Shown here piece after piece: positions 25,380-36,139 of a stretch of 64,000 nucleotides of DNA. A program made the position numbers and the translations under genes. The notes beneath the pieces are model-generated. The model saw nothing but the letters and a program-made list of their open reading frames with translations, was not told the origin of the DNA and did not search any database. How positions within the stretch are numbered: position 1 is the stretch's first letter; each line of letters begins with the position of its first letter. This DNA comes from Inia geoffrensis (lineage: Eukaryota; Chordata; Mammalia; Artiodactyla; Iniidae). The stretch is taken from the NCBI GenBank assembly GCA_036417435.1, contig CM070901.1, positions 9,026,001 through 9,090,000 on the forward strand, read 5' to 3'.

Positions 25380-25500
25380 GAAATAAATTTTAGTGATCCC
25401 TTAATTCAGTCTCCTTGTTTTACAGAATAAGAATCTGAGGCCTAAATTAATTGAATTGCCCAAGTTCATAAACCTCACACAGCTAGTCATTCTTTTAATC
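25380..25500 (-). mobile_element. MIR-type fragment, minus strand
   Basis: 'ccttgttttacagaataaga', 'atctgaggcctaaattaatt' and 'cacacagctagtcat' match the reverse MIR core. Confidence 0.6.
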
Positions 25501-25734
25501 TAAATAAATAAATTAAAGGAGCAAAGAAAAGATTATTTTTTTCTCCAAAAGATTATTTCCTCTTCATGGCTACTCTGATCCCCATCTCAGTATCAGTGAA
25601 GGGTCAGCATTATTGCAGCCCATGCTTTTAATTTGATGTCATAATTTTGGTATTTCCAATTTTAAAAAGTATTTGTGTTCTATATTTGTGGTTTTGTAAG
25701 ATGGGGATAAAACTATGAAGAGCTGGAAGCAACA
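25501..25734. other. No recognised feature
   Basis: Nothing supportable. Confidence 0.4.
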
Positions 25735-25740
25735 AAAAAC

Positions 25741-25772
25741 CTCCTTGCCTCCCTCCCTCGCTCCCTCCCTCT
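25741..25772. repeat. (CCCT)n-like simple repeat
   Basis: Repeated CTCC units with one CG interruption. It lies antisense to a Gly/Glu-rich part of a 139-codon ORF, which is therefore not credible as a gene. Confidence 0.8.
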
Positions 25773-25799
25773 TTTCCTTCCTCCATCAAACATGCTCGG

Positions 25800-26145
25800 A
25801 GTACAAAAACGAGTGTGACAGTCCTCCTGTTAAAAAGCTTACTATTTAACCAGGGTTGGAAAGAACAAGCACTGGTAAGAATCGCAGGTGCACAATGAGA
25901 TGTAATTAAAGGAGTGTCTTTGTCGTCAGGAGAGTTGAAGTTCTTCAGACTGAGAACAGCCGAGGGCTCAGTCTGTTGGAGGGATGTGGTCTGTGTAAAA
26001 GCACGTGGTGCACGTGAGTTGGGCATATTACAGAATGGCTGAAGCATAGGGCGTACAGAGGAGATGGGGTTGAAAGCACAGGCTAAAGGCAGATTAAAAC
26101 TAGCCTGTTATGCCATTCTAGAGGAATTTGAACTTTACCTTATAT
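25800..26145 (-). mobile_element. L2 LINE fragment, minus strand
   Basis: 'gacagtcctcctgttaaaaa', then 'gtgcacaatgagatgtaatt' and 'aggaatttgaactttacctt' follow reverse L2 order, with strong divergence. Confidence 0.45.
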
Positions 26146-26149
26146 AATC

Positions 26150-26465
26150 CTGCACAGTCCAATACCGGAGACACTAACTGCATGTGGCTATCAACCACTT
26201 GAAATGTGGCTACTCCAAGGTGAGATGTGCTTGTATATGTGAAACACATGTTGGATTTTGAAGATTAGTATAAAAAAAAAAGAATGTTACCCAGCCTCAC
26301 TAATAATGTATTATACTGCTTATATGTTAAAATGATAATATTTCGAATATATTAAATATGTTATTAAAATTTGTCACCTGTTTATTTTTACCTTTTTAAT
26401 GTAGCTATTAGAAAATTTTAAGATGTGTATGTGGCTTGCATGACATTTCTATTTTAGTAGCACTG
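26150..26465. mobile_element. hAT-Charlie-type non-autonomous DNA transposon
   Basis: It starts near 'cacagtccaatac', contains 'atgtggctatcaaccacttg', 'aaatgtggctactccaaggt' and 'taatgtagctattagaaaat', and ends 'ttttagtagcactg'. This is a common mammalian hAT MITE pattern; the subfamily is not assigned. Confidence 0.65.
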
Positions 26466-27224
26466 TTTTATAGACAACGGTAATGTACTCAAGATTATGG
26501 ATTTTTAAAAAATTTATTGGTTTTAATACTGAAGCACTTTAAACTGCCAATATCATGATTCAACCCCAAATGATTTAGTCGCATCTCTAAAAAATAACAT
26601 TTTCCTATATAAAAATAACACTATAGAAACGTTTAAAATTAATAATTTCTTAACATTATCTATTATTCAGTCTAGAGTAAACATTTCCAATAGTCCCCAC
26701 ATGTCTTTATAGCTGGTTTGTCAACACGAGGATCCAACCCAGGACCACCATTATATCGGTAGGTCCTTGACATCTTTTAATATAGAGTAGTCCCTTCTCG
26801 CGCCAGTCCAGTTACCTGTGTTCCATCTTCTGGGTTTGTCTGATGTGTTAGTGTTGTTTAGCTTCTATTCTCTGTATTTCTTATAAAGTACAAATTACGC
26901 GTACAGGCTTGAGTGGATTCCAGTGAAACATTTTCTGCTCTGATGTAACACATGTAATGTTGGGTACTTCATATTTTATCTCATCAAGAGATACTACTTG
27001 TCAGATTTCATCACTGTTTGTGGTGCCAAGGTTGACCATTGGATTGCAGTGATGGCAGCTTCATTCCTCCAATACAAAGTTTGGTTTTCCTTGGCAAAAC
27101 AGGAAGCTGTAATTAGGTCTTCATTGTGGAAAAGCAAAGATTGTGGAGGAAGGACTAAGAAGAAGACAGAAAGCAGAGAGACGGCCAAGTAGTCTAGCAT
27201 CATAGTCTAGAAAAGACAGAGAAG
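26466..27224. other. No recognised feature
   Basis: Small ORFs of 64-69 codons overlap on opposite strands at 26994-27203. Neither has recognisable similarity. Confidence 0.45.
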
Positions 27225-27229
27225 ATGAT

Positions 27230-27465
27230 GATCTTACTCTGAGCTGGGGACTATGCTAATTCCTGAGCATGTGTTACCTTTGTAAATCCTCACACAGCCC
27301 TATAGGATTGGTTTGCTTATGCCCATTGTCTGGTTAAAACTATTCAGAGAGACTGAATAATTTGCCTACTGTCATACCAGCAGTGGCAGAGTGGTGATTA
27401 AAACTCATCTCTGTCTTATGTCAAAATTCACATACTGGACCACTGTCCTATGCTGACTGCAATAA
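27230..27465 (-). mobile_element. MIR SINE, minus strand
   Basis: The full reverse MIR order is present: 'cctcacacagccctatagga', 'actgaataatttgcctactg', 'cagtggcagagtggtgatta', 'actcatctctgtcttatg' and 'ccactgtcctatgctgac'. Confidence 0.75.
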
Positions 27466-28206
27466 CACTTTTAGTTTGAGAGGCTTTTGGTTTGAAAATT
27501 ATGAATGTTCTTTTTAATTTGATGACCAAGGAAAGGAATTAACTCTAATGTGTCTCCCTCAGTTGATTAGGGGAGGGTGGTATGATTTTGTTGAATTCGA
27601 AATGTGAGTTGGATATGTCTACTGAACATATATAGGTCTGGGGTTCGAAAGACAGGTCAAAGAAAAAGGACAGACTACTAGAATTATCGATTCAAGTCAT
27701 CTTTATAGAGATGGTAGCTTAGACCCAGGGAGTGTATAAAGCCCTAGTATATGTATACAGTAGAAAGATACATACCTCCACTTCACATTTGTAAGCCATT
27801 TGAGGCTAGCAAGGCAACATCAAAAAAGAGACAACTGCATGAATTTAAAATACCATTTCTCATTTTCATATTCCTAAGAGAGTTGAAGGTATCATTAATT
27901 TAATTAATTAATGTTAAATTATTATATATAATATAGTATACTAATTTATATAACATTAGTATTATATACTAATAATGTACAAATTAATAATATTCATAAA
28001 TTATTTCTGTATAAATTCTTTGTGTTACTGTGCGAAGAGGTTAGAGTATTTCTAAGGGAAGACATTTTCCCCGTGGTCAGTGCATATCATGATATTATAT
28101 CCAATTCATAGTCTGACAGGCAGAAGTTTACTTATTTATAGGGTGGGATGGAGTCTTTCAATTAGGATGGTCACAGAAAACCTAGATCATATACTTGCTA
28201 TACTAT
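27466..28206. other. AT-rich stretch with overlapping inverted repeats at 27895-27980
   Basis: No gene recognised. At 27895-27980 sequence built from TTAAT, TATATA and TAGTATACTA gives several short inverted repeats, for example TTAGTAT and ATACTAA separated by TAT. Confidence 0.5.
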
Positions 28207-28219
28207 GGAATAACCCATA

Positions 28220-28567
28220 ATTTTTTTTAATAAATTTATTTATTTATTGTTGGCTGTGTTGGGTCTTCATTGCTGCGCACGGGCTTTCTCTAGTTGTGTT
28301 GAGCGTGGGCTACTTTGTTGCGGTGCACGGGCTTCTCATTGCAGTGGCTTCTCTTGTTGCAGAGCACGGGCTCTAGGCACGTGGGTTTCAGTAGCTGTGG
28401 CATGTGGGCTCAGTAGTTGTGGCTCACGGGCCCTAGAACGCAGGCTCAGCAGTGGAGCATGGGCTTAGTTGCCCTGCGGCATGTGGGTTCTTCCCGGACC
28501 AGGGTTCGGACCCATGTCCCCTGCGTTGGCAGGCAGATTCTTAACCACTGTGCCACCAGGGAAGTCC
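28220..28567 (-). mobile_element. Long CHR-type SINE, minus strand
   Basis: A poly(T)-rich left end and 'ttatttattgttggctgtgt' lead to 'ctgtgccaccagggaagtcc' at the right. GGAATAACCCATA at 28207-28219 is repeated at 28568-28580. The 73-codon and 88-codon ORFs over it are by-products of the SINE. Confidence 0.93.
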
Positions 28568-28580
28568 GGAATAACCCATA

Positions 28581-29539
28581 TTTTGAACAATTTTGAAGGA
28601 AAGACACCAGAGTTGTGTCTAGACCCTTCTTAGAATTCTGAAAATTTGTTCTGCTCTTTTTGAGGTTATATACAAAATGGTATACTGTGGTACAATAATG
28701 GATTTTTTTCAAATTTTTAAGGAAAGATAAAAGGTTATTTTTCAGACATCTGAAATCATCTCTCTTTCTCTAGGGCAGCATTAAGGATGTATTATTCATT
28801 GATGGTCTCTCAAGGAACTTCTGAGGAATATGAGAATTCATTTCTCTCAAGATGAGTAAAGTGTTAAAAGGGACATTCATCAAAATTCAAGATAAACAGA
28901 TATATTTGCTTCATATTTATAAAGCTAGAGAAAGTTGACATTTTTTTCCTAAGGAATTTTTGATTACTTTAAATGGCAATTATGCTAAGAAAAAACAAAT
29001 TTCTGGGACAGGGGTCAGGTAAAACCAGGTTTGAATAAATTTCAGGGAAGTCTTTAGGAGGGAAGAAAATCATAAAAAATACATTTTGCGGACTGTGTGC
29101 GTGGACAGTGAGGCAAGGCAGCCCCCTTTCTCCTAGAGAAGCACCTTCTGAAGTGGGTGGTCAGGTTGGCTGGCTTTTCCTGGACAAACAAGCTCTCTTC
29201 AAGGCCTGGGGTGACCTTAGGGAGGCTGCTTTTCCTCGCTGCCCAGCACCCAAGGGTGAACTGGGCACAACAAAGAAAACCTGGTATTCTTAAAATTAGA
29301 AAAGTGCAGTGACAGGGACATTTCAGTGAGCCCCGTGAATGGAGGCCATAATCGTTCATTCTGACGCTGATAAGGCTCTGAGGCACTTATTGGTGCAGCC
29401 ATATATTTTATTACAGCTTAGCCATGAGAATAATTCACGTCTTTTATTGTACAGAACACTACTGTAAACTTTATTAGTCTCTAATCTTCATCTTAGCAGT
29501 GTTCATGCTAAAATGCTGAGCGCCTCCATGGAGTTGGTG
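28581..29539. other. No recognised feature
   Basis: Overlapping ORFs on both strands at 29054-29402 (61-110 codons) have no recognisable domains. No named repeat is seen. Confidence 0.45.
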
Positions 29540-29710
29540 CTGATTTGTAAATATGATCATTTCAACATCCTGCAGCTACATTCATTCCAACTCCCTTATT
29601 ATATAGATGATAACACTGCAACCCTAGAGGGAGAAGGAATTTATCCAAAGTCACACAGCTAATTAGAGCCAGAATTAGCCTGGAACACAGACTTCTACCT
29701 GAAGCTCCTC
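29540..29710 (-). mobile_element. MIR SINE, minus strand
   Basis: 'ccttattatatagatgataa', 'atccaaagtcacacagctaa' and 'gagccagaattagcctggaa' match the reverse MIR core. Confidence 0.7.
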
Positions 29711-29760
29711 CCATTGCCTGCACACTTAGCTGGGGTCAGTTTTCTGACAGATTAGTTCTT

Positions 29761-30143
29761 TTTTTTTTTTAATTAATTTATTTTTGGCTGCATTGGGTCT
29801 TCATTGCTGCACGTGGGCTTTTCTCTAGTTGTGACAAGCGGGGGCTATTCTTTGTTGCGGTTCATGGGCTTCTCATTGCGGTGGCTTCTGTTGCTGCAGA
29901 GCATGGGCTCTAGGCACACGGGCTTCAGTAGATGTGGTGTGTGAGCTCTGGAGTGCAGTCTTAGGAGTTGTGGCACATGGGCTCAGTAGTTGTGGCTTTC
30001 AGGCTCTAGAGCGCAGGCTCAGTAGCTGTGGCGCACGGACTTAGTTGCTCCGCGGCATGTGGGATCTTCCCGGACCAGGGCTCAAACCCGTGTCCCCTGC
30101 ATTGGCAGGCGGATTCTTAACCACTGAGCCACCAGAGAAGTCC
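29761..30143 (-). mobile_element. Long CHR-type SINE, minus strand
   Basis: It begins with T10 and AATTAATTTA, then 'ggctgcattgggtcttcatt', and ends 'ctgagccaccagagaagtcc'. CAGATTAGTTCTT is repeated exactly at 29748-29760 and 30144-30156. At about 380 bases it is the longest CHR copy here. Confidence 0.94.
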
Positions 30144-30156
30144 CAGATTAGTTCTT

Positions 30157-30369
30157 ATCTTTAGTGATTATGGGAGTTTCTCTTCTGAGATACCAAGTTA
30201 TTTTCTTCTTATATGTTACTAATAGCAAGATCAGATTAACTCCCTAAAATGATTAGTATTATACCTGTCTGGTTGTATTGTTTACGGTCTTAAAAAGAAA
30301 AAAGGGTGAATTGCTTAGAAGCATTTTATTTTCCTGGAGCACTGGAGGTATGTGGAAATAGCAAAATGC
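30157..30369. other. No recognised feature
   Basis: Nothing supportable. Confidence 0.4.
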
Positions 30370-30560
30370 AGTGGAAAGAAGGTAGACCCAGAAATTTGGA
30401 CTCTAGTTCTGCTTTAATCACCGACCCTGAGGAAGTCTTGGCATCTCAGTTTTTCAATCAGTAACATGGATATCATAACACCTACTGAAATCTCTCATAT
30501 GGGGGCAGTATGAGGATTGACTAAGCTAAGAATAATGAAAACATGTTAGGCGAGTGTCAT
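30370..30560 (+). mobile_element. MIR SINE, plus strand
   Basis: 'ggactctagttctgctttaa', 'ctcagtttttcaatcagtaa' and 'gtatgaggattgactaagct' follow the MIR core in plus orientation. Confidence 0.55.
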
Positions 30561-31059
30561 ATACTTCATATAGATCACACAGCCAGGGAACTTTCAAAAA
30601 GATCATCCAGGCATGTGGTCCCATGTTCATCCTGACTGAATGATAAGCCTGTAAAGAGATATTCATATTATTTGCTTTGGGAGTTTCTCAGTGACAGACT
30701 GACTTCTAAACCCTTGGTGACTTTCAAGGTGTGGTGATAAAAATAAACATCCTATTTCTGTTGTAATGCAATTCTGATGAGACACACCAGTGTGAGTCTT
30801 AAAGAGCCCTGACTCCTGCTAATTAACATTCTGCTGATTTTTGTAACATCTGAGGAAGGCTGGGCAGAACTGACTCATGTTCGTTGCTCATGGTGCCCTC
30901 ATTTAGTAAACAAGAACACAGTGGACTCCTGAAAGTTGAGATGTGCACATATTCTATTAATTCCAAGGAACTTGTATATTGTTTGCACAGCTGTTCTGTG
31001 CACTACCTTTTACAGGAGGCAGAAATGACTTTAAAGTCTCTCAGCAATAATAATGATAA
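30561..31059. other. No recognised feature
   Basis: Nothing supportable; the 89-codon ORF at 30884-31153 runs into MIR sequence. Confidence 0.4.
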
Positions 31060-31168
31060 AAATCATGGCTATAATTTATTGGTCTCCTATTTTACATCAA
31101 TCACTGCAAGGGTTTCACAGGCATTATTTCTAATTCTCACAGTAACCCTATGAAAGGTGGGTATTATT
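31060..31168 (-). mobile_element. MIR fragment (left part), split by an L1
   Basis: 'tcaatcactgcaagggtttc' and 'ctcacagtaaccctatgaaa' resemble the reverse MIR start. The element resumes after the L1 at 31894 with 'aggtattattatacctattt'. Confidence 0.55.
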
Positions 31169-31893
31169 TAAAAATTTTTTTTATTGAAGTATAGTTGATT
31201 TACAATGTTGTGGCCATCTCTGCTGTGCAGCAAAGTTATACTTTTTATATTCTTTGTGTATATTCACTTTTTATATTCTTTTCCATTATGGTTTATCACA
31301 GGATACTGAGTATGTTCCCTGTGCTATATATTAGGACCTTGTTGTTTGTCTATTCGAAATGTAATAGTTGGCATCTACCAACCCCAAACTTCCAGTCCAT
31401 CCCTCTCCCCCCTCCTCCTCCCCCCCTTGGCAACTACAAGTCTGTTCTCTTTGTTTATGAGTCTGTTTCTGTTTTGTAGATAGGCTCATTTGTGCCATAT
31501 TTTAGATTCTACATATAAATGATATCATATGGCATTTGTATTTCTCTTTCTGACTTAACTTCACTTAGTATGATAATCTCCAGTTGCATCTATGTTGCTG
31601 CAAATGGCGTTATTTTGTTCTTTTTTATGGCTGAGTAATATTCCATTGTATACATGTACCACACCTTTTTTACCCATTCATCTGTCGATGGACATATAGG
31701 TTGATTCCATATCTTGGCTATTGTGAACAGGGCTGCTGTGAACATAGGAGTGCATATATCTTTTTGAATTATAGTTTTGTCTGGGTATATTCCCAGGAGT
31801 GGGATTGCTGGATCATATGGTAATTCTATTTTTAGTTTTCTGAGGAACCTCCATACTGTTCTCCATAGTGGCTGCACCAACTTATTGACATTT
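31169..31893 (-). mobile_element. 5'-truncated L1 inserted in a MIR
   Basis: The left end has a T-rich tail and 'ttgaagtatagttgatttac'. It proceeds through the L1 3' UTR into antisense ORF2 C-terminus; the 96-codon minus ORF at 31590-31880 is ORF2 remnant. GAAAGGTGGGTATTATT (31152-31168) pairs with GAAAAGTAGGTATTATT (31894-31910): 17 bp with two mismatches, indicating an old insertion. Confidence 0.85.
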
Positions 31894-31910
31894 GAAAAGT
31901 AGGTATTATT

Positions 31911-34441
31911 ATACCTATTTTGCTTAATAATATCCTTACAGAAAGAAAATAAAATATTATCATTTGAATGTCTTAGTTTCCATTTGTCCTATGGCAGGTC
32001 TGCCCATTTCTCATTTTTCTCATGGCTCTTGGCTAAGCAGAGGAAAGCATTGGTCCTTCCAACTAGCAGGTAAACTAGGACAAGCAGGAATTAAATGACT
32101 TACCCAAATATCAGAGTCAGACCTATGACTGGGGGCTTAGGCTTTTTCATTAGAGCAATGGTTTTCAAATTAACAGATTCAATAGTTATATGCTTGCCTT
32201 GTGCTGGGAGACAGGGAGGGAAAACAGACATAGCCCCTCCTTATTTGAGTGGGGATGAAGCGAAATTAGAAGTCTTTGAACAGGCCTAGCTTTGGGGATT
32301 TAGGTGGTATCATACTTTCCTCTTCCCCTCAATAAGTTTATGCCACTTAACACAGGTTTAAATAGTCAAAATCACTCATCAGCACCCCCCTTGAGTGGGC
32401 ACTGTTTAAAACTGAAGTGCTCTACCTTTAGGACTTATTGAATCCCTTGAGCACCTTGGGAGCAAGGATGATACTGTTTTCTTGGTTTTTTTTTTTTTTT
32501 CTTTTTTTTTGTTTTTGTTTTTTGGCCAGGGAAGAAGAGAAACAGAGAGAGGATAAGATGCAGAACAAACAAGAGGTTCAGAGTCAAAGGCTGATGTGGA
32601 TGTTCTAAAGCCACCATCCTGTCTCCCACCCCAGATGGCGGCTTGGTTAATGGGCCTCAGTCGTTTCTAAGTAGCTGTAGGTGACTCCACCTTCTGTCTT
32701 GCTCTACGCCTCTTTGGACTGCGAGGGCAGAGAAAAGTGAGGGACACTGGGATTTAGAGAAGGGGGAAACCCAGGCCCTTCGCCTACTCTGGGATTATTG
32801 CAAGAAAGTTCTACAAAGGCTTGGTAGCAGCAGGCTGGAATTGCGGGCTCTAGGTGGGGAGATGGGACCTTTAAACCCTCTCCATGAAGTAGCTGAGTTG
32901 TGATACAGGCTTCCTCCACTCTCTGAAAATACAATGTTCCTGTGAAACCTTTCCTTATCCGAAATGGCATAAAGTGAAGAAGTGATTATCTCAGGATACA
33001 TCTTGCTAGCGATGCACAAAATAAATGGAGATAAAGTACAGATGCTCACAGACACAGTTTAAAGCTATGACAGCTTGACGCTGGGATGCTGAGTGTGGTT
33101 CCCCAGGGAAGGAGCTCGGCAGTGCCGCTCTCATTCTATAAGGGCTCCTGCAAAACAAAACGCTGAACGCTATATTTTTCTCTCTTTCATCTCTTAAGCA
33201 ACAAAAAACTGTTTGGTTATAATGTTCAAAATTCTCCAACATATTCCATGATTTTCGAAAATCATGTTTGTTTGGCATATGTGTGTTAAATTGTAGATTT
33301 TAATTGTAATTGTGTTTAAACTTTGTATTTATTTACACTACTCAAAAAGACAATTTGAATAGATTATTAAATGACATCAGATTTACCAACAACCTTTACG
33401 TCACAACACTTCCAGATGGAGATCCCCATTAAGCTCAGTTCAGGGCCTCTTTACCCTAAACTGAACTGTTAAAAAAAGCAACATTGGACGATAAACCATT
33501 TAGATACAACTTATATCACAAGAAGAAACCTGGGTGGGCAGTTTGACTTGCTTGGTTTGCTTGGCATTTATCTTAATCTCTCCTTAGGTATTTTTCCCTC
33601 CATTTTTCAATCACAACTTTCTTATCGCATCACTGCTTCTGGTCTTTCAGGATTTTCTTTTCTTTTTTCCGCCTTTTGTTGCTTGAGTAATAAGTCATCA
33701 ACTTCCATTTATGTCATTATTTCTCCCCATATTAGTCCTTCATGAACATTTCTCTTTGTATATTTACTCTTGCTTTTTATCTGCTCTTTGTAAACTACCC
33801 TTGCTTACTTGGGGGTGGACTTGGTGCCCGTGTGGTCTAGTGAAAGTCTGATTGGGGCAGAGAAGGCCAGTAATGTCTTGACTGGCTACTGTGGAACCTG
33901 TCCTCTATTTCAGAGGCCAAAGACACACTCCTGTTAGTGTCCAGGTCTAACTAAGTAGATCCCGAGAGACTGAGTAGCAATAACTCAAATCCAAACAAGA
34001 CTCAGGTAGGCACCAAAATGCCAATTCAATAATTTACTATAAGAAATAACCGTTACGAGAAATGAAAAACCTGTGTGTTCAGCTCATGTTTTTCCTGGAG
34101 TCAATCTAGAAGGGAAACATAATCAGCGAGTTTCTCTGGAGAGGTTAAAATCAAAAAGAATTTGTATCTGTGCAGGAGAAGTCCTCTATAATAGAGTCAG
34201 ACGCATACGTGCTAAGTTAGGTAACATACGTGAGTCAGGTCAACTGCTGGTGCGGGGAGGGAGGTAAAATCCGGAAATTGGAGAAGGCAAGCCTGCTTAC
34301 ATTTTTCTCAGCTACTCTGATCCATGGAATTATTGCCCCATTTTCTCCAGAACAATGATTTTTCAATAAAAGCCAGAAATCTGAATTTTTTTAAAAAAAT
34401 CATCAGTTTGTGGCTAAATCTGCACATCAATTTGAGAATCG
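31911..34441. other. Mostly unrecognised; poly(T) stretch at 32487-32522
   Basis: Possible MIR remainder to about 32110. The T-rich block at 32487-32522 has C and G interruptions and a Lys-rich antisense ORF that is an artefact. Everything else looks single-copy. A 20-bp palindrome is listed separately. Confidence 0.4.
33247..33266. other. Perfect 20-bp palindrome
   Basis: CATGATTTTCGAAAATCATG is its own reverse complement with no spacer. No known function can be assigned. Confidence 0.9.
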
Positions 34442-34455
34442 AAATAAATGATAGC

Positions 34456-34683
34456 CGTGCACACTACTATATGTAAGAAAGGTAACCAACAAGGACCTAC
34501 TGGATAGCACAGGGAACTCTGCCTAATATTTTGTGATAACCTATATGAGAAAAGAATCTAAAAAAAGAATGAATATATGTATATGTATAACTGAATCACA
34601 TTGCTGTACACCTGAAACTAACACAACATTGTAAATCAACTATACTCCAATAAAATTAAAATATTAAAAAAATCCAAAAAACA
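34456..34683 (+). mobile_element. L1 3' UTR end, plus strand
   Basis: 'ggacctactggatagcacag', 'ctgaatcacattgctgtaca' and 'atcaactatactccaataaa' end in an A-rich tail. AAATAAATGATAGC is repeated exactly at 34442-34455 and 34684-34697 (14 bp). Confidence 0.9.
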
Positions 34684-34697
34684 AAATAAATGATAGC

Positions 34698-34984
34698 AAA
34701 AAATATAATCCATTATCTTATGTGTGTGTTATGATCTACCATGTGAGTTTATATTGAGATGTAAATAAAATCACAGGGATGGAGGGAAAGGTCTTCCTTA
34801 TAGTCAAAGCTAACTAATAAATGATGCAAGAGTGATGGAATTTGAAAATGACCATTTGGCAACCATGATAATAATAATGAATTGAGGCAGACGTCACCAT
34901 TAAATTCTAATGCTCATGTGTGAAAGTTTGAGTAGTGACAGGATGTTTACATAATAGCTCCCCACCAAATACTCATTAGGTCTA
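34698..34984. other. No recognised feature
   Basis: Nothing supportable. Confidence 0.4.
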
Positions 34985-35485
34985 AAGGGAAAAAGAATCA
35001 GTTTACAGTTGAGAAACCTGGCAGAAAACACCTTAACCCAATGGTTAAAGTTAACATCACTGTAATAGGGCACGCTGACACCAGTGCCTCCTGATACAAA
35101 TCACTAAGCACCAAGAAGAGAAGAACATCGTTCTGTGACATTCCTGCCAAAAATGCGTAAAGTAAACCTAATCCTAAGGAAACATCAGAGAAACTCAAAT
35201 TGAGGGCCATTCTATCAGATAAGTGACGTATACTTTTCAAATGTCACTGTCATGAAGGACTGAGGAAGAGTTCCAGGTAAGAGGCTAACATGACAAATGA
35301 ATCAATGCTTGATCCTTGATTTTTGTTGTTGTTAGAAAGGACATTACTGGGATAATTCGTGAAATCCAAATAGGATCCATAGAACCGGTGAAAGTATTGA
35401 GCCAAAATTAATTTCCTGGTTTTGATCATCGTATCATGGCTAGATAAGAAATACACACTGAAGTATTTAGGCGTAAAGGGCTGTT
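34985..35485 (+). mobile_element. Old mammal-wide L1M-type 3' region (tentative)
   Basis: The order 'acaccttaacccaatggtta', 'attcctgccaaaaatgcgta', 'ggaaacatcagagaaactca', 'gacattactgggataattcg' and 'aatacacactgaagtattta' matches a high-copy mammalian repeat I remember as an L1M 3' UTR type. The family name is uncertain. Confidence 0.5.
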
Positions 35486-36127
35486 AGGAAACAAAATCCA
35501 ACTGAGTAAATTTGAAGATCTCTTGGGCTTTGTTAAGTGATTCATGAATGAGACAACATCCCATCTAGCAACTAGAAGGGGGCTCCAAAGAGTGGTACAC
35601 GATGGAAGACAGAAGGAGGGTGCAGCCCAGAAGTTATTGGCAAGGGGAAAGAAAGAATTATTTGGGGACAGGAAATCTTCTTTTGGGAGTCAGGGAACAG
35701 GAGGGATCCTGTTATATAGAATTACCTCACTAGTGCTGGTTAGGAAATTTCAGACTGTCTGTTTAAAGGTCACATTCCTGGAAGAGGTTGAAACTGCAAT
35801 TGTCTTGATTTGCCGTCATGGGGGCAAATGACTCCATTTTGGGGTTTTTAATAGGGCATTACATCTGTAATTTAGAAGCAAATAATGCAGAAAAAAAATC
35901 AGAGAGAGACAGAGGAAATACTAACATAAATTATATCAAAATGTAAATTTAAAAGCAATCACCATTTTGAATCAATGCTCTATACAGAGAGCTTGCTACT
36001 GGAAAACCCACTTTTGGGGTCCCTTGGATGGACCTCTGGAGTCACAGCGTGACAGGATGCAGGATGTCTCGGGACCTATACCCTCCCTTTTCTTCTTGTT
36101 CTCTTCTTAGGTATATAAATACTGGTA
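35486..36127. other. No recognised feature; possibly old LTR sequence
   Basis: The 95-codon ORF at 35544-35831 has no recognised similarity. 'ggcaaatgactccattttgg' near 35825 is reminiscent of some mammalian LTRs, but this is too weak to call. Confidence 0.3.
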
Positions 36128-36139
36128 TCAATGCCACAG

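Noticed and set aside
25628..26047. 139-codon minus-strand ORF with a Gly/Glu-rich segment
   Set aside because: The segment is the (CCCT)n simple repeat and the rest overlaps an L2 fragment.
27895..27980. Possible replication origin or CRISPR-like array
   Set aside because: It is short AT-rich sequence with overlapping inverted repeats. There is no regular repeat/spacer structure, and the genome is mammalian.
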